DNA of 64,000 nt from Uranotaenia lowii (Eukaryota > Arthropoda > Insecta > Diptera > Culicidae): NCBI RefSeq assembly GCF_029784155.1, contig NC_073693.1:339917154-339981153 (forward strand), given 5' to 3'. A program made the position numbers and the translations under genes. The notes under the pieces were generated by a model that saw nothing but the letters and a program-made list of their open reading frames with translations, did no database searches and had not been told where the DNA came from. Positions 10,481 to 23,370 of this stretch are shown piece after piece (position 1 is the stretch's first letter; each line of letters starts with the position of its first letter).

Positions 10481-12820
10481 TTTTTTGACAATTTTGACAA
10501 TTTTGACAATTTTGACAATTTTGACAATTTTGACAATTTTGACAATTTTGACAATTTTGACAATTTTGACAATTTTGACAATTTTGACCATTTTGACAAT
10601 TTTGACAATTTTGACAATTTTGACAATTTTGACAATTTTGACAATTTTGACAATTTTGACAATTTTGACAATTTTGACAATTTTGACAATTTTGACAATT
10701 TTGACAATTTTGACAATTTTGACAATTTTGACAATTTTGACAATTTTGACGATTTTGACAATTTTGACAATTTTGACAATTTTGACAATTTTGACAATTT
10801 TGACAATTTTGACAATTTTGACAATTTTGACAATTTTGACAATTTTGACAATTTTGACAATTTTGACAATTTTGACCATTTTGACAATTTTGACAATTTT
10901 GACAATTTTGACAATTTTGACAATTTTGACAATTTTGACAATTTTGACAATTTTGACAATTTTGACAATTTTGACAATTTTGACAATTTTGACAATTTTG
11001 ACAATTTTGACAATTTTGTCAATTTTGACAATTTTGACAATTTTGACAATTTTGACAATTTTGACAATTTTGAAAATTTTGACAATTTTGTCAATTTTGA
11101 CAATTTTGTCAATTTTGACAACTGTGACAATTTTGACAATTTTGACAATTTTGACAATTTTGACAATTTTGACAATTTTGACAATTTTGACAATTTTGAC
11201 AATTTTGACAATTTTGACAATTTTGACAATTTTGACAATTTTGACAATTTTGACAATTTTGACAATTTTGACAATTTTGACAATTTTGACAATTTTGACA
11301 ATTTTGACAATTTTTACAATTTTTACAATTTTTACAATTTTGACAATTTTGACAATTTTGACAATTTTGACAATTTTGACAATTTTGACAATTTTGACAA
11401 TTTTGACAATTATGACAATTTTGACAATTTTGACAATTTTGACAATTTTGACAATTTTGACAATTTTGACAATTTTGACAATTTTGACAATTTTGACAAT
11501 TTTGACAATTTTGACAATTTTGACAATTTTGACAATTTTGACAATTTTGACAATTTTGACAATTTTGACAATTTTGACAATTTTGACAATTTTGACAATT
11601 TTGACAATTTTGACAATTTTGACAATTTTGACAATTTTGACAATTTTGACAATTTTGACAATTTTGACAATTTTGACAATTTTGACAATTTTGACAATTT
11701 TGACAATTTTGACAATTTTGACAATTTTGACAATTTGGACAATTTTGACAATTTTGACAATTTTGACAATTTTGACAATTTTGACAATTTTGACAATTTT
11801 GACAATTTTGACAATTTTGACAATTTTGACAATTTTGACAATTTTGACAATTTTGACAATTTTGACAATTTTGACACTTTTGAAAATTTTGACAATTTTG
11901 TCAATTTTGACAATTTTGTCAATTTTGACAACTGTGACAATTTTGACAATTTTGACAATATTGTCACTTTTGACAATTTTGTCAATTTTGACAATTGTGA
12001 CAATTTTGACAATTTTGACAATTTTGACAATTTTGACAATTTTGACAATTTTGACAATTTTGACAATTTTGACAATTTTGACAATTTTGACAATTTTGAC
12101 AATTTTGACAATTTTGACAATTTTGACAATTTTGACAATTTTGACAATTTTGACAATTTTGACAATTTTGACAATTTTGACAATTTTGACAATTTTGACA
12201 ATTTTGACAATTTTGACAATTTTGACAATTTTGACAATTTTGACAATTTTGACAATTTTGACAATTTTGACAATTTTGACAATTTTGACAATTTTGACAA
12301 TTTTGACAATTTTGACAATTTTGACAATTTTGACAATTTTGACAATTTTGACAATTTTGACAATTTTGACAATTTTGACAATTTTGACAATTTTGACAAT
12401 TTTGACAATTTTGACAATTTTGACAATTTTGACTATTTTGACAATTTTGACAATTTTGACAATTTGGCAATTTTGACAATTTTGACAATTTTGACAATTT
12501 TGACAATTTTAACAATTTTGACAATTTTGACAATTTTGACAATTTTGACAATTTTGACAATTTTGACAATTTTGACAACAATTTTGACAATTTTGACAAT
12601 TTTGACAATTTTGACAATTTTGACAATTTTGACAATTTTGACAATTTTGACAATTTTGACAATTTTGACAATTTTGACAATTTTGAAAATTTTGACAATA
12701 TTGTCACTTTTGACAATTTTGTCAATTTTGACAATTGTGACAATTTTGACAATTTTGACATTTTTGACAATTTTGACAATTTTGACAATTTTGACAATTT
12801 GAACAATTTGGACAATTTGA
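10481..12820 (-). repeat. 9-bp tandem array 2, unit TTTTGACAA (inverse of array 1)
   Basis: About 260 copies of TTTTGACAA, the reverse complement of the array 1 unit. Variant units (TGAAAATTT, TTGTCAATT, CAACTGTGAC, AATATTGTC) are clustered and recur at about 800-bp spacing: TGAAAATTTT at 11071, 11881 and 12684. This shows higher-order repetition by large unequal exchange on top of 9-bp slippage. Short phase breaks occur near 12464 (missing bases) and 12578 (extra CAA). Confidence 0.97.
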
Positions 12821-15225
12821 TTGGTAGGCAGCTAGGTGTTAGTGTAATCGCTTTGCACAAAACCATGTGAATTTTCTTCTAAGTGTCCTGTCTGTTTGGC
12901 TGTGGTTTAACTTTCGAATATCCTGTTCAATTTATTACCTGATTCATTCAATGCACTATGTTCGATTTTCAACGTGTTCGAGTGCGAAGGGTTTCTTCGC
13001 CAAATTTGTTGAAATTTTTTATTCAATCTTTTGACAGACGATATTCTGGTTTTCAAATTTTCACCTATGATTTTCTTGTCTGAATAGACAATTGTAAGTG
13101 AACTTTGTCGGTGCACATTTAATGGAAATGAAAACATTGGAAAAAAATGTAAAAAAATAACAAACAAGATAGTGAACCATTTGTCAAAGTATAGAAGGTA
13201 AACTGAGAAGGAAAAAAGTAATAGTCTTTTGTATTTATTTCGACTGAAAAAAAATTAGGATTTAATTTCAATGTGTACTGCTGATGTTTTCAAGACTGCT
13301 TGCTACACCACGGTGTATTGCGTAGAAGGACTTAAAGAAAAAAAAAATACAGTAACGCTAATTTTTGCATGGGCAGAAAGTAGAGTTTTTTCCGGTTCAT
13401 TTTCACCATAAATTAAAATATATTGTCGGTGACCCACAATACAAAACATTTTTTTGAAAATTTTCTATTTAAATTCTTCAAAAATTAAATAAATTTCAAG
13501 TGTTTTATAATTTCAAAGGAGCTTATTCTCTAAATTTTAACTTTCAATACATTTCAATTGAACTGATTACACAATAATGTCATCAAAAACTTTCATAAAA
13601 ATTTCCTATATTTTTTAAATAGTTACAGAGCTGTTTAAATCTAAAAAATGCTTTTAAACTATCTTCTAATCCTAAAATTTAAAAATTGGCTTGCAAATCC
13701 TGTCAGCAGTCTGAGAGGGACAAATTATCTGAAATAATTCGAGTTATCTAGAATAATATGAATCCACTCGAATTCATTATCTTTTGATTTTCTGATTGTA
13801 GCAACACTGAAGGGAATTTCATTTAAAAAAAGGTCAATGATTAAGAAAATCCGTAAACACTAGAAACCGTTATAACTTTTTTATGATAACGCTTATCGTG
13901 ATGCGATCTGAAACAGAAACGCTTTGGAAAAGATAATAAGATAATGAATATTGAAAAGTAACCAATACGCTATAAACAATTTTTAAACTTCTCCTGATTT
14001 AAATGTCTCAAAATTCCATTCGCACTTCAGACTGGATGCAAATCGCTGCAGCAGTTCAATCTAGCTTGAAATACGCTTGTTACAGTCTTTTGATACAATG
14101 ATCATTTTAAGCATGGACTTTAACTTTTTTATTTTTATTATTTACCACCCGCATTTTTGTAACCCTGCTGTACTCTGTGATTCTTCCATTAAATTCAAAG
14201 AGCTAGCATTACTGTTAGGGTTAAATAATCTGAGCTTCTACGGTTTCCAACCCACTTTATTATTTGAATAATCTCTTGAATTCTTTGTTTTAAATTGAGT
14301 TATATAGTTTTTTGGAAGTAATTTTATTTAATGAATGAATCTAGTCCAAAACTGTGATAAATTTGAAATTGTTCCTAGAAAATGCATTTTAATATTTTTT
14401 GTCGATCTTAAATTTACAAAAATTAACAGATCTGTTGGCAAAAGTGGATTGCAAATGATCGATACCAAACTTGCCTCCAGTGCGTTAGATTTATCATATT
14501 TTGTTCATCCCTTACTTATTTTAGTTATTTTACTGTACACTGAAGTTCTTCTTTATAGAACCTTAATAAATCATAAATGTTAATGCAATTCTGGTAAAAA
14601 CTATAGAAATCATTGGATTGAATAAACCATAGAAATCCATAAAAACAAAAATATCAACAGAACTTCAATTCTTAAGCAAAAATGCAGTTCAAATGATTGA
14701 TTGAAAATTAATTCACCTTCAAAATGAGAAAAAGAAATTAAAAATTTATGTTATGTCGCGGAAGATCAACGGATTTTAGTGCACGCACTGTAACTTTTGA
14801 ACTAAATTTTATGTTTAAAATTTTATTCAAATCTGAACTGTTTAGATTTGTCAAATTTAATCTGAGATGAACAAAATTCAAAGATGTCATAAACGAGTGG
14901 TTTTATCATAAATTTTATTTTTGTTTTCTCAAGTGCGTATCCATATGCACACCTCCATGGGTTTCAGGGAACGTAAGCGGGGTACTCTCAGCACACAAAA
15001 TTTTGAAATTATTCATCAAATTTTGATGATTGAGTAAGGTTATTCATTCTTGATTCAGAACTGATGCCAAACCCTCGAAAACTAATCCTAATTTTGAATT
15101 CTGCAATAGTTTTTTCAAAATTTTCTTACTTGTTGATTGAAATTCATTTCAGATTATAAAATTTTAAATACTTATTTTTATGCTTATGCTTAACATACAT
15201 GCACAGCCAGATCTTGTCAGCATCC
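12821..15225. other. Unannotated AT-rich intergenic DNA
   Basis: No gene, array or transposon end recognised. The longest open frames (82-86 codons) have no recognisable features. Confidence 0.5.
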
Positions 15226-15229
15226 CGGT

Positions 15230-15255
15230 GAGTAGTAAAAGTGCATTTACTACTC
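15230..15255. repeat. Short perfect inverted repeat
   Basis: GAGTAGTAAA (15230-15239) pairs perfectly with TTTACTACTC (15246-15255) around a 6-nt loop. It is about 400 bp upstream of a larger stem-loop at 15623. No function is assigned. Confidence 0.6.
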
Positions 15256-15622
15256 AACTTAACTTGGGTGGGCCCACTGTGCAGTATTGAACGGCAAAGA
15301 CAACTGGAACACAGGGCGGAAGAAACGTTGACAACAGTACCATACGTTTCCATACATTTCTCAATATAAAATTTTCAATAATATTATACTCGCTTCTGAT
15401 TCCATACTAAGTATCAAAATCCAAATTAAATTTCCGTTTTTATGAAATTATTTTATCGGCTATATCGGTGAAATTTTATATTCTTTGAGGAAGAATATTT
15501 AAGAATTGAAAGAATATAGACGGATAGAAGATTAGAATAAGGTGAAAGATGTTGAAAATGAGCGGAAGGGTAATTTTAATTTGAAAAACTTTTCATCACA
15601 TTTCATCAATTTGTTCCTCACG

Positions 15623-15686
15623 GGCCTACTACCTTGCAGTGGTTGATACCGATAGAGCTGTAGCAACCACCACACAATAGTAGGCC
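15623..15686. other. Nested GC-rich stem-loop, possible structured RNA
   Basis: GGCCTACTA (15623-15631) pairs with TAGTAGGCC (15678-15686), and inside it GTGGTTG (15639-15645) pairs with CAACCAC (15664-15670). The two collinear stems, 16 bp in all, stand out in AT-rich surroundings. It is not tRNA-like: there is no T-loop motif and the lengths are wrong. Whether it is transcribed is unknown. Confidence 0.45.
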
Positions 15687-15759
15687 TAGCGTGGTTCGTC
15701 CCACAAGCGGAAACTTGCAGTACGAATTTCCGTTTTTATATCACGGATAATCTAGTTAA

Positions 15760-17900
15760 AGATTGGTGATTTTCGGATCGAATAATCATTAGAAACTAGA
15801 AATGAAAAGTTGTTTTAACTCGTCGTTCAAATTTGGTTTTGCATTTCATTCAAAATCCGATAAATGATTTGAACAAGCATTTTCGATATTTAGATTCTAA
15901 TTTTCAAAATTTGAAAAAAAATACAAACCATCCTGAGTTTCGAGATTTGAACGCACTTAGTTCTTATGCAGAGTTTGAACATAACAAAGCTCCAAAATGG
16001 TTATCCGGAATTGAAAACTCGAAATATGAATTTTATTCGACATTCAGTTTTCAAAATCAAAATAATCTGACCTATTAAGATGACTATTTCGTTGAGGAAC
16101 TCGAATTGCAAAATACTCTTTGTGGGCTGGTGGTGTTAGCATTGGTATGATGTTAGCCATTAATACCTTGAAAGATGCACACTTTAGTCTTAAGAAGAAT
16201 TAAGATTTCTTCAAAGAAACATGAAGTTTCATTGAGATCCTATATGTGTGTGTTCGATATAAGACTGACTTATAATTCAAATTGTAAATTTTAAATTTTT
16301 AACCTAAACCAGGTTGTTTAAAAAAGTCAGCTGAATATCTCAAATAAGGTGCTCAGAATCAGCAAGTGCTCAAATGAAAGTTTCGACAAAACGTGTTTGA
16401 AAGTTTTTCAATTTTCTCGATTTTTCCTTTTCCTTTTTTATTATTCGAGCAGTTTTATTTCAATAAAAAATGTGTTTGATTGTTTTTTAAATTTAAGTTT
16501 TGGCTCAGATGTAGATTAAGATATCAAGAATTGATTAGTATGTTTAACTATAAATCGATGATTTAGGCTTCCATCCCTCTGATTGTGAGGGCCTCAAATA
16601 AGAAGTTGAATTTAAGTTTATTTTGCAGGTTTTGTTTTTATTTTATAAAAAAAATCATCTACAGGATTCGAATTATTTCTATTGATAGGTAAAGAAACAT
16701 GTATTCTCCCCGTAAAAATTATCATATCACATGTTTTTTTGGAGTATTGTTTAATTTTATTGAAATTGAAGAAAAATTCAAACTTCATTCCTAAATTTGG
16801 ATCAAGTTTGCAAGTATCAAATTTGATTTATTTTTAGTGATAGATAAAATCTTGAGTTTTCTCAAGATTTTGTTTATTTGATTCGAGCATAGATTAGGTT
16901 TTTTTAAATTGAAATATAAGGGGTTTTATTAGAAAAAAAACTAATTTTATGTTCCAATCCATCAAGCTTAATTCCTGATGTTTTTGACGAATTTAAAAAT
17001 ATTAACCATCAATTCAAGTAAGTTTCCTATTTTGTTATTAAAGTAGGCCTTCTACAAATCTAGCTTACAAAATTAAAGATTGAAGAACGTTTTTCAAATG
17101 TACTATTTTATACGAAAAACTAATATTGTGAAAGAAACTAATAATGAATAATCAAATAGCATTAAAAATAATTCTGTTTAAATTTTTCATTCATGCTTTG
17201 GTTGAGAAAAACTATCTTATAAAAGACAGGTCACCAGAAACCCTCCCCCCCCTCTCATGAGGTGGCTCTTCCTACGGCCTTGACGGAAGATGTAATAGGA
17301 AATCGAAATTTGTGTTTTATTTTCTTTAAAACTCGACAGAATACTCGACCGAATATTCATTCGGAGCATAGTAAGCACTCGTCTTTTCCATGAAAGTACG
17401 AATTTTCTCAAATAAATTTTCTTGTAGAACTGTTTTGTAGTTCCTATATGTAGTATCAATGTTTCAGCAAAAAAGAAATCCCCTTATAATCTTTACAGAA
17501 ATATTTAAAAAATCTAGCTAGATTCTCAAGTGACGAACAAATAATAATTTGGATGGATCAACGACTTACCGTTTAGTGCAAAATACATCGATCATGAATG
17601 GTAAATGAAAAGAAGATCACCAGATTTTTTTAGTGTCTGAACCAGAAACATTGAAATAACTCACAAATTATAGTTTTTTTTCTACGGTTAAATTAGCATC
17701 CTTCTTAAGGTGGCCATTATGCCCCTACCTCCCCTATCTAGAAATAATTCTTTCTTTCAATATTCGAAATAACCTTCATTTTTAATGCGCTTGAAAACTG
17801 TTTCAACAACAGTTTAAAATTGAATCTCAAGTTCGGCTGGGATAGCTAGGGAAAAAACAATATTTTTAGTATTTTTAACACGTGTTTTCACATTTCATCA
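15760..17900. other. Unannotated AT-rich intergenic DNA
   Basis: Low-complexity AT-rich sequence. The open frames present are short (up to 81 codons) and unremarkable. Confidence 0.5.
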
Positions 17901-18950
17901 CTTCAACAATGTCGTCGTCTTCCGTGTCGTTTTAGTATGATAGAGGACACCTAGCAAATCAAACAATAACAACAAAAAGACAATCTCCGTTCAAGTTCGT
18001 CGGGCTCGTTCCGAAAGGTTCATCTCCCGATTCCCTAAGGTTTTCCTCCTGATCGATTCCGCCTGTCACCGACCCATCCAGTTCCACATTCGGAAGGGTG
18101 GAGCTGGAAGCAGAAATCGTGACTTTCAATCACGAATCGATACTTACTTCGCGGCTTACCGTGTACGGGAAGCTCCCGCGAGAAGCCATCCGAGAAAGAA
18201 CCCATATTCGGATGCCTTATCATTATTATTGGCTGCCATGCCATGGAAGGAACGAAACTATGCTGCTGCTAGTTTTTCATTTGAGCCTTGGCCACCACGG
18301 TGCGGTTCCAAGGGGTCCCCTTGCTCTGGGTATGTAATCGTCGCCAACCTGCTGCTGAGATGATGCTCGGCTGTCGATCGATTCTTCGGGATGTCGATTG
18401 ATTGTGGAGGGCGGAGAAGTGGAAGCTCATTCGAACAGGAGGAGTTTCCAAGCGAGAGGGTGGAATATCAACCTGCCTGCGTTGGACTCCCAGGAATTTC
18501 GACCCAACAACACTATACGATCCAGAAAACGAAGAGGTCCCACCTTCTCCTTGAACCTCTGTTTGATCGCCTCGGAGAGACCAAGAAGGAGTTCAGAAAC
18601 GAGGGCGTGTGTGCGCACCTTTGTCTGTGTGTCTTACCGCAGAACTTCATGAAATCTTCCCGGTGCCATCGATGATTGGGGAAGCAACGACCATAATAAT
18701 AAGAAGGTTGCGTTCGGTGTCCACGATCCACGCTGCCTGTGCCCTTCGTCTTCGTCTTTCGTTGGTTCTTCTTCTTGTTGAGGGTGTCAGCGCACTACCG
18801 AACCGGGAGGAAGATTAATAAACTTATCCCATACGCGCGTTCCAATCCTATTCGATCCGTTCCGCGATCGAGGGGCCTCTCGAGAACCGGATTGACAGGT
18901 AATGTTGTGGCCCCCAGAGTCATTCGGGGACATTGGCCACAAGATTAAGA
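17900..18950. other. GC-balanced intergenic block
   Basis: Base composition rises abruptly here compared with both sides. Open frames of 60-94 codons overlap on both strands without a recognisable domain. This may be conserved non-coding or regulatory DNA; no specific motif is defended. Confidence 0.4.
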
Positions 18951-18954
18951 GTGT

Positions 18955-18998
<44 letters not shown>
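18951..18998. repeat. (GT)n microsatellite
   Basis: About 24 GT dinucleotides with one CT interruption (18959-18960). Confidence 0.97.
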
Positions 18999-18999
<1 letters not shown>

Positions 19000-19419
19000 A
19001 GACGAAGGAAAAATTTCGATTGGGAGGCGAGAGAGTGTATTTACTGGATGATGAAGTAGATGATAGGCCAAGAGCGTACCGTGTAAGTTTGAAATTTAAT
19101 TTGTTTCGATGCAACCGGATCGACATTGCATTTTTATGAAAGTGGAAGATGTCGTTAGAAAAAATGATCTTTCGAAAACAAATTTCAATGAAACAAAATT
19201 TCGAGTAAGATATGAATATTATTCATTATGAACTTTAAACTCGGAAATTGTTTAACCTTATAGAGAATTGCAAAAAAATAGGGCATCTAAAGCTTGCTTC
19301 ACATAGAATTGGAAAAAAAACAATCGCCAGTATTTCAGTTATTTATTATTGAATCCAAGATATTTTTAAACAAATGTAGCGTGTTTTATACTTTCAAAAA
19401 AAAATACTGATACAATTAT

Positions 19420-20135
19420 TTGTCACGGTTTCGAAGGAATTCTCGATTTTTTCCTGTAACACGGCTCATTAGGCGGCGCACACCTTCTTCGTCCATCGTT
19501 TTAGCTATCTTATTCCACCAGGTCTTCATCTGATTGATGTCTTTAAAAACATTTTCCTTACTCTCCTCTTCATGATTGCCCGGTATTCCCAATAGGGCGG
19601 AACTGGGGACAGTTGGGTGGGTCAAGGTTTTTCGCAACAAACTGGAGCTCTTCCTCTGCAAACAATTCTTGAACGACTTTACTGTAACGACAGCTTGCCG
19701 TATCTGTCCAAAACATTACGGGATGCCGTTTTTTTGCCACAGCTGTAAATGCCCTGCCAAATCATAAACTTTAGTTCAAATTTGTCAACAAAAAAAAATT
19801 TCATTAAGGCTGAAACATTCCTCCGAGCTGTTGCCAAGTAAAATTTTTGATCTGGAATTTTCCCGAAGTCAGGCTTGCCATGGGTTTCATCATCCATCAG
19901 AAGACACCCGTCGAACTTGGTCCAATCACGCTTCCAATCACGGGTTTTGTCCAAACTATTCTGTTTTATGTCAGATTTGGCTGTTTGCTACCTCGATTCG
20001 ACTTGATTCCTTCTCGGTGTCGAATTTTCCTCATGGTACTATGGGCAGCACCGGATTTTCTGGCCCGACAGTTGGGATTTCTCTTAATCGTCTTCAAAAT
20101 CAGTTTCCGGTCGACAATTCTGTAGGAAATTAAGA
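19420..20135 (-). pseudogene. Mariner/Tc1-type transposase pseudogene
   Basis: On the - strand three collinear pieces of one transposase can be read in different frames. The N-terminal helix-turn-helix region (about 20125-19965) reads VDRKLILKTIKRNPN and then MRKIRHREGIKSNRGSKQPN, before a stop. The catalytic region (19954-19679) has GCLLMDDETHGKPDF, which holds the first catalytic Asp, followed by FMIWQGIYSCGKK. The C-terminal region (19661-19416) has MKTWWNKIAKTMDEEGVRRL and MSRVTGKNREFL. These match the general layout of IS630/Tc1/mariner transposases in insects. Stops and frameshifts between the pieces and loss of the later catalytic region make it inactive. Terminal repeats were not identified. 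Confidence 0.8.
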
Positions 20136-20317
20136 TGATTAGGAAGGAATGAAAAAAAAATTAAATAAAACAAAAAAAAATATAAATCCAAAACGTCATT
20201 GGAATTTATGAGTTATTATTTAGTGTGCACGAAAGTTCTGAATCCATCTACTATTTTCGAATCAATTTCGAACGAGAGAGTGGATTGAGCATTAAAGTGG
20301 GGAGAAAGCTTCGGTAG

Positions 20318-20545
20318 AATCAAGGTTTTTTTGTACACTAGGTTCTCCGACTTTCACAGTAAGTAGGCGAGGAGTGAGCGTGGCTCTCAATGAGTTTGTT
20401 TATTTTTTGTTCAGCTTTTCTGTGGTTTGTTGGTAAACAAACTTCATGAGTTCCGCATAGTTGCATAGCCTACATAGCCAAAATGGCTGAATCAGGAATT
20501 CGATATTCGGTAACACCTCCTGAATATATACACACCTTGGGTAGA
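20318..20545 (+). repeat. Dispersed repeat, copy 1 (inverse copy at 39208-39445)
   Basis: Segments such as ACAGTAAGTAGGCGAGGAGT, TTGTTGGTAAACAAACT, AGCCATTTT (inverse) and the CAAGGTGTGTATATAT edge (inverse) occur in reverse-complement order at 39208-39445. The copies diverge by perhaps 20-25% with small indels. Likely an old non-coding transposable element. Confidence 0.75.
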
Positions 20546-21690
20546 ATGAGTTCGAATCGAATATGTGTTTCTCTGAGAGACTGGTAAAAGTCAGTTAGAA
20601 AAGTGTTGTTGTGAAGACAAGAGCGTTTTGCTAGAATCGCAGTGATCGGAATCGAAGGAATGATCGATCGGAATGAAAAGTTATCAGTGTTGGATGATCA
20701 AAATAAGGCTAGCGAAATAGTTGAGAACCACCAGTCACGACAAGTTCCACTCCGAAGATTGACTTGAGGCTTTCGGATCGTCGCCAATGTTTCCTTATAT
20801 CGTTCGATAACGCGCTATACAGTGTTTCTGGGCAAATTTCAGCTGTTTAGCTAGCCTAGATGCAGAACGAAATTTTTTTCCCTTCTTTCGGCTTCTATGT
20901 TGATTGTTTACAAAGTACAGTCGATTTGCGGAACGTCAAAAATACATACGTGAAGCAAATCCGTCCACCATGAGCGCCACAATATGAGCAAAAGTTTGTT
21001 CCAATTCTAAATGAAGTAAGCTAAAAATTGACAGTGAACTTCTCAATTAATAATCAGAATAAGTAAGTTTTATTCTTCTGAAATTGATTAAACATGTGAT
21101 AATCAAAATTTTTTCCTAGAATTCTGGATCAAAATTTTCAGTTATGATTCAAATTTGATTTGAATTTAAAACCAAAACTTGCTTTTCGTTATCAGAATGT
21201 GGAGATCTAGGACATCCCAGGTTTGCTGAAGAATATTGGAAAAGGTATCTTATTATCATGATTCCCGGCAAAATATTTTTCCGGATAAATCGTAGGAAAC
21301 GTATACACGATCTGTATGATGGTATGTACCCTCAGTGAGTAAGGATGTAAACTTTCAAGAGTTTCAATATTTTATGCTCTTTGCTTTTAAGGTTCAGCAT
21401 TTGACATTTTCTTTTTACAATTTATGATGCAAAAAAAACATCATTACAATTTAATGCTAGGTACCTTAATCGCAAAAAATTCAATATCTTCCCTCCTAAA
21501 TCAACCCAAATCTATGAAAATATATTTTCCTATTGTTAAAATGTCCGGAGAATCGATTGGACATAGCTCTCAGATGCTGCACAAGCTTACTAACGGAGAT
21601 ATAGTTCCTTTTTAATTCCTAACTTCCCTATGTTTATAGACAATCCAGACAACTCTGATTTAAACTAAAAAATTGAAAACATAATAATTC
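20546..21690. other. Unannotated intergenic DNA
   Basis: No recognisable gene. One 63-codon frame (21424-21615) has no identifiable features. Confidence 0.45.
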
Positions 21691-22410
21691 ATCTTGTGTG
21701 ATTTTTTGAAAAGAATCAAATGTTATTAAAATGGAGTTATGGTTGATTTTACCGTTATATTTTTTAATTAATTATGAAAAAAGTAAGATCGAAATTGTTA
21801 ATTTTTAACCTAATGAGACCTTTTTTGTGTGATTCATCTTTCCGAGCAATCTTATGAAGGCTGTTTGAGCCACCGCACGCATTGTAAAATGGCTGCTTTA
21901 ACCCTCAATTTCCCTACATGTTTTAATTAATTCAGAAATAAGCATGTTCGGACTTGAAAATTCTAAGCCAAATGATGCTTATTTTTGTGTGCAACTAATT
22001 GCCGTTTTACCCCCAATTTCCTAACATTTTCAATAAAGTTCAGAAAAAGAATGTTCGGAATGGAAGATTCTGTTGCTAATGAGACTTACCTTGTGAGTTT
22101 TTTTTTTCTGAGAAATCGAATGAAGGTAATTTGAACCACCGCACGCCTCGGAAATGGAGCTATTGCTGTTTTTACCCTCAATTCCACCATATTTTTTAGT
22201 TAATTAAGAAAAAAATCATTGTTAACTTGAAAGTTTGGAATCAAAAAAAACTTATTTTGTGTGGGTTTTTCTAGGAATCGATTGAAGGCTATTTGAGCCA
22301 CCGCACGCATCAGAAAATGGAGTTATGGCTTAACTGTTTGTAAAACGTTAAGTTATGCCATTACTCCATTTTCCGATGCGTGTTATAGTTCAAATAGCGT
22401 TCATTCGAAT
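21690..22410. repeat. Degenerate ~130-160 bp tandem repeat ending in an inverted copy
   Basis: About five diverged units share TTTTGTGTG, GAAGG-TATTTGAGCCACCGCACGC, AAATGGAGTTATGG and TTACCCTCAATTTCC segments. The GAGCCACCGCACGCAT motif occurs near 21870, 22138 and 22297. The last unit (about 22270-22335) is followed by its own inverse (about 22345-22408, CCATTTTCCGATGCGTGTT...), forming a hairpin. The array then joins the RT fragment beginning at about 22414. Confidence 0.75.
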
Positions 22411-22413
22411 CGC

Positions 22414-23370
22414 GCAGGGGGCTTCGACAAGGTGATGGTCTATCTTGCATGATGTTCAACGTGGCGTTAGAAGGTGTTATTCGACGAGCGGTGGGCGAAA
22501 TGCGGGGCACGATTTTCAACAGATCCAGTCAACTTATCAGCTTTACCGATGACATTGATATAGTCGGGCAGATCATCTGCGGCGGTGGAGGAGATCTACC
22601 GCAAACTGAAACGCGAAGCAGGAAGGATTGGATTGATGATTAATACATCCAAGATGAAGTACATGCTGGCATGCGGATCCGAGACCGACCGAACCCGCTT
22701 GTCCAGCAATAACAAGGTCACGATCGACGGCGCGAGCTGGAGATAGTCGAAGACTTTGTTTATCTCGGCTCACTGATGACCGCAGACAATGACACCAGCC
22801 GTGAGATCCGGCGACAAAAGATCAACGGAAGTCGTGCCTACTATGGACTCCACAAGCAACTGCGGTCGATAAGACTTAGCCCTCGCACGAAGTGTAACCT
22901 GTATATGACGCTCATTTGACCGGTTGTTCTCTACGGGCACGAGACATGGATATTGCTCGAGGGGGACCTGCGTACACTCGGAGTATTCGAGCGACGAGTG
23001 TTAACCATCTTTGGCGGCGTACAGGAGAACGGAGTGTGGAGGCGAAGGATGAACCACGAGCTCGCGCGACTCTACGGCGAACCCAGTATCCAGAAGGTGG
23101 TGAAAGCTGGCCGGATACGCTGGGCGGGACATGTTGCGAGAATGTCGGACGACTGTCCTGCAAAACAGGTGTTCGCTACGAATCCGGTAGGAACAAGACG
23201 AACGGGGGGCGCAACGAGCGAGGTGGTTAGACCAAGTGGAGCGTGATCTGGCGAACGTGGGATGCCCAAGAAATTGGTGAACGGTTGCTATGAACCGAGT
23301 GAATTTTAGGAATTATGTTCGTCAAGTTATGTCGTGAGACGGAATACTATTTAAATAAAAAATAAATCTA
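22414..23370 (+). mobile_element. 3' part of a non-LTR retrotransposon (RT + C-terminal domain), decayed
   Basis: Conceptual translation in shifting frames gives GLRQGDGLSCMMFNVALEG (RT region before the catalytic box), then SFTDDIDIVG. The latter is the (F/Y)xDD catalytic box, with T in place of the usual A. These are followed by KTKYML-like, VEDFVYLGSLMT, LRTLGVFERRVLTIFGGVQ and AGRIRWAGHVARM, which are typical of the RT C-terminus of RTE/CR1-like insect LINEs; the clade is from memory. Frame changes near 22570, 22730 and 22915 and a stop make it non-functional. The 5' two-thirds are missing. The 3' end is A-rich (AAATAAAAAATAAA, about 23353), consistent with 5' truncation on insertion. Confidence 0.85.

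Noticed and set aside
10456..12866. Open frames of 284-663 codons in array 2
   Set aside because: Same cause: (TTTTGACAA)n is stop-free in five frames. Protein coding is not supported.
15623..15686. tRNA gene
   Set aside because: Stem-loop lengths and the absence of a T-arm GGTTCGAATCC-type motif rule out a tRNA. It is kept only as an unexplained hairpin.
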